DNA of 64,000 nt from assembly GCA_964424115.1 (NCBI GenBank), contig CAYRHN010000007.1:62001-126000 (forward strand), in the 5' to 3' direction. Position 1 is the stretch's first letter; each line of letters starts with the position of its first letter. The notes under the pieces were generated by a model. It was given only the letters and a program-made list of their open reading frames with translations, did not search any database and was not told the DNA's origin. Below are positions 42,975 through 51,904 of the stretch, one piece after another. Both the position numbers and the translations under genes were made by a program. The stretch is from CAYRHN01 sp964424115 (GTDB taxonomy: Bacteria > Chloroflexota > Anaerolineae > Anaerolineales > Anaerolineaceae).

Positions 42975-44348
42975 ATGAGCTATTTGGACATTTTGGACTC
43001 GGTCAAATCGCAAACCCCTTCTGTTTTGTTGGAGAATGCCTTGCGGCGGATCTCTCTACCTTCCGAAGCCATTGCTGAGGCCGGTATCGTTTCAAGTATC
43101 CTCTACGGGGATACGATCACGCTTTCCAACCACCAGATGATGGACTCTCGCGTGCTCCTGCGCCTGATGCCGGAAATTGCGAAGCTGAAACCCACAGGGG
43201 ATATCCCGCCTTTAGCCGTCCGGTTTTACTGCTCATACCCGATCCAGGAAGTTACCCGGGATTTATTATGGGGCGTTACATTACAGAATTTTAAGAATCC
43301 CCAATTCCTGCTAAGTGCCTGGCCTGATGTGGTCGTGGAACGCCGCGACCAGGTTGTCCAAAATATCCAGGCGGAAATGGAAAAGGACGTCCGGGACTTC
43401 CGCAACCTGCTCCTGAACATTCCTCCCGACGATACCGCTGCAACCCTGGTGAATGGGTTGCAAACGCTCTATAAATACCTGGATGATTGGCGGTCTACCA
43501 ACCCCTATGAATTGGCTGCGCTTTCAAGAATTCCCCTCTGGAAAAATTTGCAAAAGCTGCAGCATCATCCTTTGGGCATTCCATCCGAGATCATGAGCCA
43601 AATGGAACATTATGCCGAAGAGGAATCCCGCCGCCTTGAAAAAGAGGGGGTCGGAAAAACGAAGGAGGATATCCTGGAAGCTCGCAGTTATCTGTACGAC
43701 TTTCTGTTACGGGTTTACCAGGACGACCTGGAAGCGATTGACAATGCGCGCCAATTAGTGGATTTTTACTACAATGCGAGGGTGTGTGACTCGGTGAGCG
43801 GTGGGCACGGCCTTCTTTCCGTTACCGACTCAGTTGGACAAATGTTGATGAAGACCCAGGTGGAACGATTGCAAGCCGCCGATTTCCACAACCCGGCCCC
43901 GTTGGAACGCGCGGTTGGGTTTTATGTGGTTGATCCGTCTGACAACGCTGATACCGGTTTAAGATTTTCAGATTTGCAGAAATTATGGAACGAAAATGAT
44001 CAGTTCCATGAAAATTTGCGCAAAATTAGCCTGCAAAGGCAAGCCCTGCATCATGGATTGATCACTTCCAAGAAATTTCAACAAGAAATTGAAATGCAGG
44101 ATCGGTTTCTTGCCAATACGCTTTCCGCCAATAAAACAGACGAACAGGCAAAGAAGATTTCAAAACCGACTGGATTTATCACTTATATTTGTGATACGTT
44201 TGGTGTGATCATTCCCGGAGCATCCACGGTGGGAGCGATCATCAAGGCCGCAAACTTTTTGACCAATCGCATTGTTCGCGCCATATCGGCCGGAAGAATT
44301 AGAGCCAACCTCAGAAAAGCCCATAAAAATTCCTATGAAGAAAAGTGA
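42975..44348 (+). CDS. 457-aa protein of unknown function inside the hsd locus
   Basis: I do not recognise this protein. It is largely helical, with charged stretches (RDQVVQNIQAEMEKDVRDF; HYAEEESRRLEKEGVGKTKE), a histidine-containing segment ARVCDSVSGGHGLLSVTDSV (about residues 272-291), and a hydrophobic glycine-rich segment near the C-terminus (TFGVIIPGASTVGAIIKAAN), perhaps a membrane or hairpin element, followed by a basic tail. It lies between hsdS and hsdR on the same strand, with GAGGG upstream, and its stop overlaps the start of the Nudix gene by 14 bases. The pair is therefore probably co-expressed with the restriction system. Confidence 0.7.
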   Translation: MSYLDILDSVKSQTPSVLLENALRRISLPSEAIAEAGIVSSILYGDTITLSNHQMMDSRVLLRLMPEIAKLKPTGDIPPLAVRFYCSYPIQEVTRDLLWGVTLQNFKNPQFLLSAWPDVVVERRDQVVQNIQAEMEKDVRDFRNLLLNIPPDDTAATLVNGLQTLYKYLDDWRSTNPYELAALSRIPLWKNLQKLQHHPLGIPSEIMSQMEHYAEEESRRLEKEGVGKTKEDILEARSYLYDFLLRVYQDDLEAIDNARQLVDFYYNARVCDSVSGGHGLLSVTDSVGQMLMKTQVERLQAADFHNPAPLERAVGFYVVDPSDNADTGLRFSDLQKLWNENDQFHENLRKISLQRQALHHGLITSKKFQQEIEMQDRFLANTLSANKTDEQAKKISKPTGFITYICDTFGVIIPGASTVGAIIKAANFLTNRIVRAISAGRIRANLRKAHKNSYEEK

Positions 44349-45051
44349 TTGGAACCGATATCAAGCCTTGCTGGCCCAAAAGCCGCAATATATTCACAAT
44401 CAGGAAGCGTCATTCCGGATCATCCAGGATCTAAAGCGGGTCCTTGCATGGCAGAAAGAACAACTGGCTTCCGGTGCGTCGCAGGATGCCATCCGGATCG
44501 GGATTTTGTCTCAAGACCCTTTTTTCACGGTGGTCCGAGACCTGGTGGAACTCTCTCCATCAGCGCAAATCCTCGGTGAAGTTGACCATCCGCCCCAGCC
44601 CTTTGGTTATTTACGCGTGTTCAACACGGATGAATTTCATCATGGGCAAGGAGTAGCCGTCTTACCCCTCTGGAGAGATAAGGTTATCGTGGTCAATCAC
44701 TTCCGCCATGCCACGCGCAAAGATCATCTGGAAATTCCGCGCGGTTTTGGCACACCCGGCTTACCCGCTGCAGAAAACGCCAGGAAGGAACTTCTGGAAG
44801 AAATTCAGGGGCAGGTTGAGGAATTAATCGACCTCGGCCCATTTCACGCCAATACAGGTCTTGAGGTAAGCTGCACGCAGCTATTTTTGGCGAGGTTGTC
44901 AAACGTAGGGGAACCGGAAGCTGCTGAAGGGATCAAGGAAATAATTTTATTAGATCCCGAACAAATAAAAAACGATATTGGCAATGGAAGGATTACAGAT
45001 GGGTTCACCATCGCTGCCTACACACGCGCCGTAATCAAGAAATTGTTATAG
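44335..45051 (+). CDS. Nudix-family hydrolase, divergent Nudix box
   Basis: 238 aa. The C-terminal 140 residues match a Nudix fold of the ADP-ribose pyrophosphatase type: GVAVLPLWRDKVIVVNHFRH, then EIPRGFGTPGLPAAENARKE leading to LLEEIQG. Compared with the usual GX5EX7REUXEEXGU, the arginine is replaced by Lys and there is one extra residue between the Glu pair and the glycine, so activity needs testing. The N-terminal 90 residues (helical, DWNRYQALLAQKPQYIHNQ) have no known match. The ATG at 44335 overlaps the unknown gene by 14 bases, and hsdR starts 4 bases after its stop. Confidence 0.8.
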   Translation: MKKSDWNRYQALLAQKPQYIHNQEASFRIIQDLKRVLAWQKEQLASGASQDAIRIGILSQDPFFTVVRDLVELSPSAQILGEVDHPPQPFGYLRVFNTDEFHHGQGVAVLPLWRDKVIVVNHFRHATRKDHLEIPRGFGTPGLPAAENARKELLEEIQGQVEELIDLGPFHANTGLEVSCTQLFLARLSNVGEPEAAEGIKEIILLDPEQIKNDIGNGRITDGFTIAAYTRAVIKKLL

Positions 45052-45055
45052 TCTT

Positions 45056-48000
45056 ATGCCCTCTCCTCTCTTCACCGAAGATGCCCTGATCGAAAAACCC
45101 GCCATCGCCCTGCTGGGGGAGCTGGGCTGGCAGGCTGCCGATTGCTACCAGGAGACCTTCGGCCCCGGCGGCAGCCTGGGGCGCGAGAATCCCGGCGAGG
45201 TGGTTCTGCTTTCGCGCCTGCTGCCCGCGCTGGAGCGGCTCAACCCTGGCCTGCCGAATCAGGCGCTGCAACTGGCTGCCGAAGAGCTGACCCGCGACCG
45301 CAGCATCTATCCCCCCGCCGAGGCCAACCGCCAGGTGTATGCGCTGCTCAAGGACGGCGTCCTGGTCACTTACCGCGACGCCGAGGGCGGCGAGGTGGAC
45401 GAGCGCGTCTTCCTCATCGATTGGGATGATCCGCAAAATAATGAGTACTTCCTCGCCTCGCAGTTCTGGATCACCGGCGAGGTGTATAAGCGCCGCACCG
45501 ACCTGCTTGGCTTCGTCAACGGCATTCCGCTGGTCTTCATCGAGTTAAAGGCCGCCCACAAAGCCCTCAAGAACGCCTACGACGGCAACCTGACCGATTA
45601 CAAATTCGCCATCCCGCAATTGTTCTGGTACAACGCCTTCATCATCCTTTCCAACGGCAGCCAGAGCGCCATCGGCAGCCTGACTTCCAGTTGGGAACAT
45701 TTCAGCGAGTGGAAGAAGATCAACAGCGAAGGCGAGCAGGGCATCATCTCCTTGGAGACGATCCTTCGCGGCACCTGCGACCCGCGCCGCCTGCTGGATT
45801 TGGTCGAGAACTTTGTCCTCTACGAGGAGGCCAACGGCGGGCTGCGCAAGATCATCGCCAAGAACCACCAGTACCTGGGCGTCAACAACGCTTTCCGCGA
45901 GGTGCAGGCCTTGCGCGCCAATCCCGCCGCCCAGGCTGAAAAGCTGGGCGTCTTCTGGCACACCCAGGGCAGTGGCAAGTCTTATTCGATGGTTTTCTTC
46001 TCGCAAAAGGTGCTGCGCAAACAGCCCGGCAACTGGACCTTTCTGGTCGTCACCGACCGCAACGAGCTGGACGATCAGATCTACAAGAACTTTGCCAACT
46101 GCGGCGTGGTCAAGGAGTCCGAAGATCGCGTGCGCGCGGGCAGCGGGGCGCATTTGCAGACCCTCTTGCAGGAGGATCACCGCTTCCTCTTCACCCTGAT
46201 CCAGAAGTTCCACATCCCCGAAGGCCAGACCTACCCATCCCTCTCGCAGCGCAACGACATCATCGTCATGACCGACGAAGCGCACCGCTCGCAATACGAT
46301 GTGCTGGCGCTCAACATGCGCAATGCGCTGCCCAATGCCGCCTTCCTGGCCTTCACCGGCACGCCGCTGATGGCCGGGGAGGAACGCACCCGCACCGTCT
46401 TTGGCGATTACGTCAGCATCTACAACTTCCGCCAGTCGGTGGAAGATGGCGCCACCGTCCCGCTGTATTACGAGAACCGCATCCCCGAGCTGCAACTGAC
46501 CAACCCGAACCTCAACCAGCAGATGTCCGACCTGCTGGACGAGGCCTTGCTGGACGAGGCCCAGGAAGACAAGCTGGAGCGCGAGTTCAGCCGCGAATAC
46601 CACCTGATCACCCGCGACGACCGCCTGGAGAAGGTGGCCGAGGATATCGTCTTTCACTTCCTCGGGCGCGGCTACCAGGGCAAGGCGATGGTCATCTCGA
46701 TCGACAAGGCCACCGCCGTGCGCATGTACGACAAGGTGAAAAGCGGCTGGCAGCGCCAGCTGGCCGAACTTCAGGCCGAGCCGCGCAGCGATCACAACGA
46801 CGAGGATTGGGCCGCCCTGCAGGCCAGGATTGCTTACATGCAGGAGACCGACATGGCGGTGGTTGTCTCGCAGGGACAGAATGAGGTCGCCGAGATGCAG
46901 GCCAAGGGGCTGGAGATCCTGCCCCACCGTCTGCGGATGAATAAAGAAGACCTGGCGACCAAGTTCAAAGACCCCACGGATAAATTCCGCCTGGTCTTTG
47001 TTTGCGCCATGTGGATGACCGGCTTCGACGCGCCCAGTTGCTCGACAATCTACCTGGACAAGCCGATGCGCAACCACACCCTGATGCAGACTATCGCGCG
47101 CGCCAACCGCGTCTTTGCCCACAAGGTCAACGGCTTGATCGTGGACTACATCGGCGTCTTCCGCGACCTGCAAAAAGCCCTGGCGATCTACGGCTCCGGG
47201 GCGGGCGGCGCGCCTGGCGCCGGGGAAATGCCCGTGCAGGCCAAGCAGGAACTGGTCAAAAAGCTGCGCGCCGAGATCGAGACCATGCAAGCCTTCCTGT
47301 TACAGAACAAGGTTGATCTGGCAGCCATTCTGAAAGCCGCGGGATTCAAACGCGTCCAATTGCTCACCGACGCGGTGGACTGCCTGCTGGTCAACGAGGA
47401 GACCACCCGCCACTTCCATATCCAGGCCGGGCTGGTCGAGCGCCTATTCCAGGCCATCCTGCCCGATATCGCCGCCAATGAATTTGGTCCCGAACGCAAG
47501 GCGATCGTCACCATTGACGAAAAGATCAGCTCCCTGGTTCCGCCCGCCGATATCTCCGAGATCATGACCGAGGTGGAAGACCTGCTCGACCGCTCGGTGG
47601 CGCCCATCGAGAACCGCTACGTCATCCGCGCCCAGGGCCAGGCGGTCGCTGAACCGGATGCACTGCCCGCCAAACACTGGCTGGACCTAAGCAAGATCGA
47701 CTTTGAAGGTCTTAAGAAGAATTTCGAGCAGTCGCACAAGCGCATCGAGATCGAGCGGCTCAAAGCCGCAGTGAACGCCAAACTAAAGAAGCTGGTGCGT
47801 TTCAACCGCACGCGCATGGATTATTACGAGCAATTCCAGAAAATGATCGCCGAATACAACGCCGGGGCGGAGAACGCGGATGCCTTCTATGCCGAACTGG
47901 TCAGCTTTGCCCAAAACCTGACCCGGGAAGAGCAGCGCGGCATCACCAAGCACCTCTCCGAGGAGGAACTGGCGCTCTTCGACATCCTCACCCGCCCGGA

Positions 48001-48265
48001 CCTCAAGCTCAGCCGGGCTGAGCGCGCCGCGGTGCGAGCGGTGGCCAAGCAACTGCTGGACACGCTCAAAGCCGAGGCCCTGGTGCTGGACTGGCGCAAG
48101 CACCAGCAAACCCGCGCCCAGGTGCGCCTGGCCATCGAACAAACCCTCGACCACCTCCCCGAAACCTACACCCCGCAGCTCTTTGAGGAGAAATGCGAAA
48201 GCATTTACCAGCACGTGTATGATTCGTATTTCGGGGCGGAGAAGAGCGTGTATACGGTGGGATGA
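45056..48265 (+). CDS. hsdR: Type I restriction enzyme R subunit HsdR
   Basis: 1069 aa motor/nuclease. The N-terminal PD-(D/E)XK nuclease has the RTDLLGFVNGIPLVFIELK core (Glu163, Lys165). SF2 translocase motifs: Walker A QGSGKS (Lys308), DEAH 407-410 (MTDEAHRSQYD), FTGTPL, and QTIARANRVF (motif VI). The C-terminal helical domain binds HsdM/HsdS. It cuts foreign DNA after translocation. The gene lies downstream of the Nudix gene, separated from hsdS by two non-hsd genes; no frame damage is seen. Confidence 0.96.
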   Translation: MPSPLFTEDALIEKPAIALLGELGWQAADCYQETFGPGGSLGRENPGEVVLLSRLLPALERLNPGLPNQALQLAAEELTRDRSIYPPAEANRQVYALLKDGVLVTYRDAEGGEVDERVFLIDWDDPQNNEYFLASQFWITGEVYKRRTDLLGFVNGIPLVFIELKAAHKALKNAYDGNLTDYKFAIPQLFWYNAFIILSNGSQSAIGSLTSSWEHFSEWKKINSEGEQGIISLETILRGTCDPRRLLDLVENFVLYEEANGGLRKIIAKNHQYLGVNNAFREVQALRANPAAQAEKLGVFWHTQGSGKSYSMVFFSQKVLRKQPGNWTFLVVTDRNELDDQIYKNFANCGVVKESEDRVRAGSGAHLQTLLQEDHRFLFTLIQKFHIPEGQTYPSLSQRNDIIVMTDEAHRSQYDVLALNMRNALPNAAFLAFTGTPLMAGEERTRTVFGDYVSIYNFRQSVEDGATVPLYYENRIPELQLTNPNLNQQMSDLLDEALLDEAQEDKLEREFSREYHLITRDDRLEKVAEDIVFHFLGRGYQGKAMVISIDKATAVRMYDKVKSGWQRQLAELQAEPRSDHNDEDWAALQARIAYMQETDMAVVVSQGQNEVAEMQAKGLEILPHRLRMNKEDLATKFKDPTDKFRLVFVCAMWMTGFDAPSCSTIYLDKPMRNHTLMQTIARANRVFAHKVNGLIVDYIGVFRDLQKALAIYGSGAGGAPGAGEMPVQAKQELVKKLRAEIETMQAFLLQNKVDLAAILKAAGFKRVQLLTDAVDCLLVNEETTRHFHIQAGLVERLFQAILPDIAANEFGPERKAIVTIDEKISSLVPPADISEIMTEVEDLLDRSVAPIENRYVIRAQGQAVAEPDALPAKHWLDLSKIDFEGLKKNFEQSHKRIEIERLKAAVNAKLKKLVRFNRTRMDYYEQFQKMIAEYNAGAENADAFYAELVSFAQNLTREEQRGITKHLSEEELALFDILTRPDLKLSRAERAAVRAVAKQLLDTLKAEALVLDWRKHQQTRAQVRLAIEQTLDHLPETYTPQLFEEKCESIYQHVYDSYFGAEKSVYTVG

Positions 48266-48456
48266 GAGAGATACAACCCTTTTATCTTATAATCTTGTCG
48301 ATATCAATTTCAAGAACCAATCTTCTAGAATAAATTGAACGGAATCCAATCACCAACTTTAATCAACATTTGAAATGGTAAAATAGTATGGGTTAGATCA
48401 CTATCTTGTGCGAAACAAAACCAATTGGTTTATAGTTAACGTAGAAAGGGCTCTCT

Positions 48457-50166
48457 ATGGACAATAATATCGAAAAATTCTTTACCGGCAAATATTTTCG
48501 CATCCCCAACTACCAACGCGATTATTCCTGGGATACAGGAAATGTAGATGACTTGTTTGAGGATATTCTCGAAGCAATTGAGACTCAGACAAGCCATTAT
48601 ATTGGTACGTTTATCCTGGCTTCTGGAACAAATCGTTCACAATTTAATGTAGTTGATGGACAACAACGCCTAACTACATTGATAATGTTATTCAATGCAG
48701 TGATAGGAAAATTAAATAACAACACCGAACGGATAATCAATATCGATAAGTTTGTACGTTCTCAGACTGATCCTGAAAAACCTTGGAAATTAGAATTACT
48801 GAACGATAACAACCGTTTCTTTCACGAAATGCTAGACGGGCAAGACCCCGAACCTTCAACGAGAAGCCAACAATTGCTCAAATTAGCTTATAAGCATATC
48901 CAACTTCGAGTAGACGAGTTGAAAGTTAGCAAGAGCGAATTTCTTAATGCGATTAGTCGGTTAGAGGTCATGGAATTTTCCGAAAACAATGATGGCAAAG
49001 CAATTCGCATGTTCCAAACAGTTAATGACCGTGGTAAGCCACTCACAAATATGGAAAAGGCAAAAAGTCTGCTTGTTTATTATTCAAACCGATTTTTGAA
49101 TGGTGAATTGGATGAGTTCATCAATAACCATTTTGGGGAGATATTCCACACCTACTCAAAAATCAAGACGATTGGCGAAGACTATCAAATCGATGTCATC
49201 AGCAGTCGGCGGTTTAGCGAAGATTCAGTAATGCGTTATCACTATTTGGCATATGCGGATGACCTATATGACTACGACGCACCTGAAAGTTATGTTCTGG
49301 ATACTTATCTCAAAAAATCCTTAAAACCTCTACGCACAAACAAAACAAAGTTGAAGAAATTTGTGCAGGATTATGTTATTGATCTGAAGAATTTTTACGA
49401 AAGTTTTTCTGGCGTTGTAGAACGAGTGAAGATCAATCCCAAGTATTACAAGATATTTTCAATTCTAGGGATTTCAGCGACATTATATCCTTTGATAATC
49501 CGTCTGGAAGCGAGGGGGTTACTGGAAAAACCGTTGCAAACTAATAAGCAGAAGAAATTAATCGATCTAATTGAAGCGACGGATTTTCGGGTTTACAAGA
49601 TGCGTGGGACTAACCCACGAGTTGATATGTCTACCTTAGCCCGTAAGGCAAAGTCATTTTCCTCTGCTGCAATTGAGAATGAATTAATATCATTTGTTCA
49701 ACGGTTTATGGGAGATGATGAATTTGCCCGCTATTTAAAAAATACGTTTCACAATACACCAACTGCCTATCTTATGATCGCTTACGGGGAAAAACTGAAT
49801 AAGCGGCCTTATACAATTGCCGAACTGCAAAATATGAAAGCTTCACAACCCACTGTTGAGCATATCTTCCCTCAACAAGAACGATTTGAGTTTCCCAATC
49901 TGGGATTTAAAGATGTAGAAGATTATAAACACATGGTCCAGACCATAGGGAACCTGACAATATTGGAAAAGGCCCTAAACAGCCAATGCCAGAACCGTAC
50001 TCCCGATCAAAAAGTCTCGGGAAAATACTATGAGCGTAGTTTGTTTGAAGATGCAAGACGAATAAGTGCACAGTTGAAAACCAGTGGATTGCCCTTCACA
50101 CGAGAGGACATACAGAAGCGAATGAAAATCCTAGCTGAGTTTTGTATGCAATCTTGGAACGTATAA
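48457..50166 (+). CDS. DUF262/DUF1524 protein (GmrSD-like type IV restriction)
   Basis: 569 aa. The N-terminal DUF262 (ParB-like nucleotide-binding) domain has RIPNYQRDYSW and VVDGQQRLTTL with Asp67-Arg71. The C-terminal DUF1524 HNH nuclease has TVEHIFPQQ (His469) and GNLTILEKALNSQCQN. Single-chain GmrSD proteins cut modified phage DNA; other relatives have different roles, so the target is an inference. The gene is AT-rich compared with its GC-rich neighbours, a sign of transfer. It has 191 AT-rich bases upstream (48266-48456) with TTGAAA at 48370 and no clear -10. Confidence 0.85.
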   Translation: MDNNIEKFFTGKYFRIPNYQRDYSWDTGNVDDLFEDILEAIETQTSHYIGTFILASGTNRSQFNVVDGQQRLTTLIMLFNAVIGKLNNNTERIINIDKFVRSQTDPEKPWKLELLNDNNRFFHEMLDGQDPEPSTRSQQLLKLAYKHIQLRVDELKVSKSEFLNAISRLEVMEFSENNDGKAIRMFQTVNDRGKPLTNMEKAKSLLVYYSNRFLNGELDEFINNHFGEIFHTYSKIKTIGEDYQIDVISSRRFSEDSVMRYHYLAYADDLYDYDAPESYVLDTYLKKSLKPLRTNKTKLKKFVQDYVIDLKNFYESFSGVVERVKINPKYYKIFSILGISATLYPLIIRLEARGLLEKPLQTNKQKKLIDLIEATDFRVYKMRGTNPRVDMSTLARKAKSFSSAAIENELISFVQRFMGDDEFARYLKNTFHNTPTAYLMIAYGEKLNKRPYTIAELQNMKASQPTVEHIFPQQERFEFPNLGFKDVEDYKHMVQTIGNLTILEKALNSQCQNRTPDQKVSGKYYERSLFEDARRISAQLKTSGLPFTREDIQKRMKILAEFCMQSWNV

Positions 50167-50280
50167 TTAAGGAGCAAAAAAACCTACTGCCCCGGTCCAG
50201 TCGATTAAATAACCAAATCAGTTGAGAATATTTAGGTGAATATTAATTCCGGCTCCACAATTCTGAATTTCTGACCTATT

Positions 50281-50368
50281 TGGCTCAATATTTGTGAATG
50301 ACCTAACTTAATATCTGTGAACAAATTCTTGTTCTCTCTCGACGGATTGGCTCATTATTTTTGAAAAC
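50281..50368. mobile_element. Possible worn end of an IS21-like element
   Basis: Three imperfect copies of TGGCTCAATATTTGTGAA-type sequence occur at 50281, 50304 and 50348. IS21-family ends carry several such internal repeats. No transposase remains. The stretch 50167-50461 has no gene; apart from these copies it holds a 19-bp hairpin (next entry). Confidence 0.35.
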
Positions 50369-50396
50369 CGACATTAGCGAATTTCTCGAGATTAAT

Positions 50397-50438
50397 TTAT
50401 AATCATAGAGGCGCTAACCAGCGCCTCTATGATTATAA
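50397..50438. repeat. Perfect 19-bp inverted repeat with 4-base loop
   Basis: 50397-50415 and 50420-50438 are exact reverse complements (arms begin TTATAATCATAGAGGCGCT) around AACC. The arm includes TATAAT, so it may overlap the promoter of the next gene. It ends 23 bases before that gene's ATG. Confidence 0.9.
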
Positions 50439-50461
50439 GACTGCAAAGAAAGGGCGGACTC

Positions 50462-51850
50462 ATGTTTCATCCTTCCCAAGAATCCATTCATCCATCAGAA
50501 ACCAGCGAACAACGGCTCAGCCAGGCGGTGGCGCTGTGTCGCAGCGGCCAAAAGATCGAAGCCCGTCACATTCTTGAAACCCTGATCAAAACCAACCCGG
50601 ATGACGAGAATATCTGGCTCTGGTACGCCAGCACCTTTTCTGCGCCTCAAACTTGCCTGTCCATCCTTCAGAACTATTCCAGAAACCATCCTGACAAAGA
50701 ACGCACCCTGCGCGCGATTGCGATCTTTGAACGGAGGATCAAAAAGACCCGGCCGCCGACCCCGGTCCAGCCCATCCCTGCGCATCCTGTGCCTGCCCCC
50801 CAAAAACCGATCGTCAGCCGGAAAAACAAGCAGCTGGCCTCTATCGCAATTCCAATTCTGACCCTTCTGGCTGCGGCCGGGATCCTCCTGGCCATTTTCT
50901 TTGGCATCCAGCTGCAGGATTTCAGGAATCGCTATTGGCTTCTGCAAACAAAATCCGAGCAGGATGCCCTGGCGCTTAAGTCCCTTCAAACCCAATACCA
51001 GACTCTCTCTACGAATTATACTGGCTTGTATTCCCAATACGATCAGTTGCAGTTCACTTACAATGATCTGGATAACCGTTACAAGAATCTGGAAAATTCT
51101 TACAACCAGCTTAACGATATAAAGGCCCGGCTTCAATCCCAGTACGAAGATCTCAATAAACAATTCAATGACCTTACCGCCGCCTTCAATGACCAGAGGT
51201 CAGAATTCTATTTATTCAAACAGAGCGCAATTACTCCGCCCTACATCATGATCAAAGGGCGCGAAGTGAACCTTGCCTTCAACGACGGCGACGATCTCAT
51301 TTATTGGAGCGTTCCCTTCGATAGTCTCGAATCCCAAATTGAACGAGGGTATCGGGCCAGGCAAAACTTGGGAGCAAATGGTTTTTTACGCCTTCGAAAA
51401 GATGACGGTTCGGTATCCTCTATGGTAGACTTCAGACCCTTTGTGGATCCCGCACCTTTCAAAAAAGTGATCGCAGAAATTTACCAGGCTTCTCCTGGAG
51501 AAGCTGAATTTATCACCACCGTCTGGCAAATCGTCTCCCAACTCACCTCCTACTCCACCGAAGCCACGGAAACACCCCGTTTTCCTCTGGAAACCTTGCT
51601 GGCGGGCGGCGGCGATTGCGAAGACACCGCTATTTTAGTGGCATCCATGCTGAAAGCGGCCCCTGTAGATTGGAAGGTCAGCCTGGTTTACCTGGATTCG
51701 CACCATCCGGAAAATCCCGTTAGCCCAAATCACGTGGTCGTGTACGTGGAAACCCCGACCAATGCTTACACGATCGAGACAACCAGTCATACCACCATGA
51801 ATCCTTACACAAACGGGATCAACGGCTGGTATTTTGAGGTCGGCGATTAG
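50462..51850 (+). CDS. Anchored TPR / coiled-coil / transglutaminase-like protein
   Basis: 462 aa. Residues about 15-60 look like a TPR-type helical repeat (LCRSGQKIEARHILETLIKT); then a Pro-rich linker, a transmembrane helix (LASIAIPILTLLAAAGILLA), a coiled coil of about 100 residues rich in Tyr/Gln/Asn (QYDQLQFTYNDLDNRYKNL), and an extracytoplasmic transglutaminase-like domain. Its triad is probably Cys386 (GGGDCEDTAIL), His424 (NHVVVYV) and an acidic residue in YTIETTSH. Such domains act as proteases or cross-linkers; substrate unknown. The ATG at 50462 has AAAGGGCGG upstream. GC content is back to chromosomal type. Confidence 0.75.
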   Translation: MFHPSQESIHPSETSEQRLSQAVALCRSGQKIEARHILETLIKTNPDDENIWLWYASTFSAPQTCLSILQNYSRNHPDKERTLRAIAIFERRIKKTRPPTPVQPIPAHPVPAPQKPIVSRKNKQLASIAIPILTLLAAAGILLAIFFGIQLQDFRNRYWLLQTKSEQDALALKSLQTQYQTLSTNYTGLYSQYDQLQFTYNDLDNRYKNLENSYNQLNDIKARLQSQYEDLNKQFNDLTAAFNDQRSEFYLFKQSAITPPYIMIKGREVNLAFNDGDDLIYWSVPFDSLESQIERGYRARQNLGANGFLRLRKDDGSVSSMVDFRPFVDPAPFKKVIAEIYQASPGEAEFITTVWQIVSQLTSYSTEATETPRFPLETLLAGGGDCEDTAILVASMLKAAPVDWKVSLVYLDSHHPENPVSPNHVVVYVETPTNAYTIETTSHTTMNPYTNGINGWYFEVGD

Positions 51851-51904
51851 CCCAGACGTCCTTGCGGCTTATCCTTCGCCCAATCTATATCAGACGCATT
51901 TCAA

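Noticed and set aside
45545..47290. A 581-aa minus-strand frame opposite hsdR
   Set aside because: Same reason: a shadow of a GC-rich gene with intact Walker A, DEAH and nuclease motifs.
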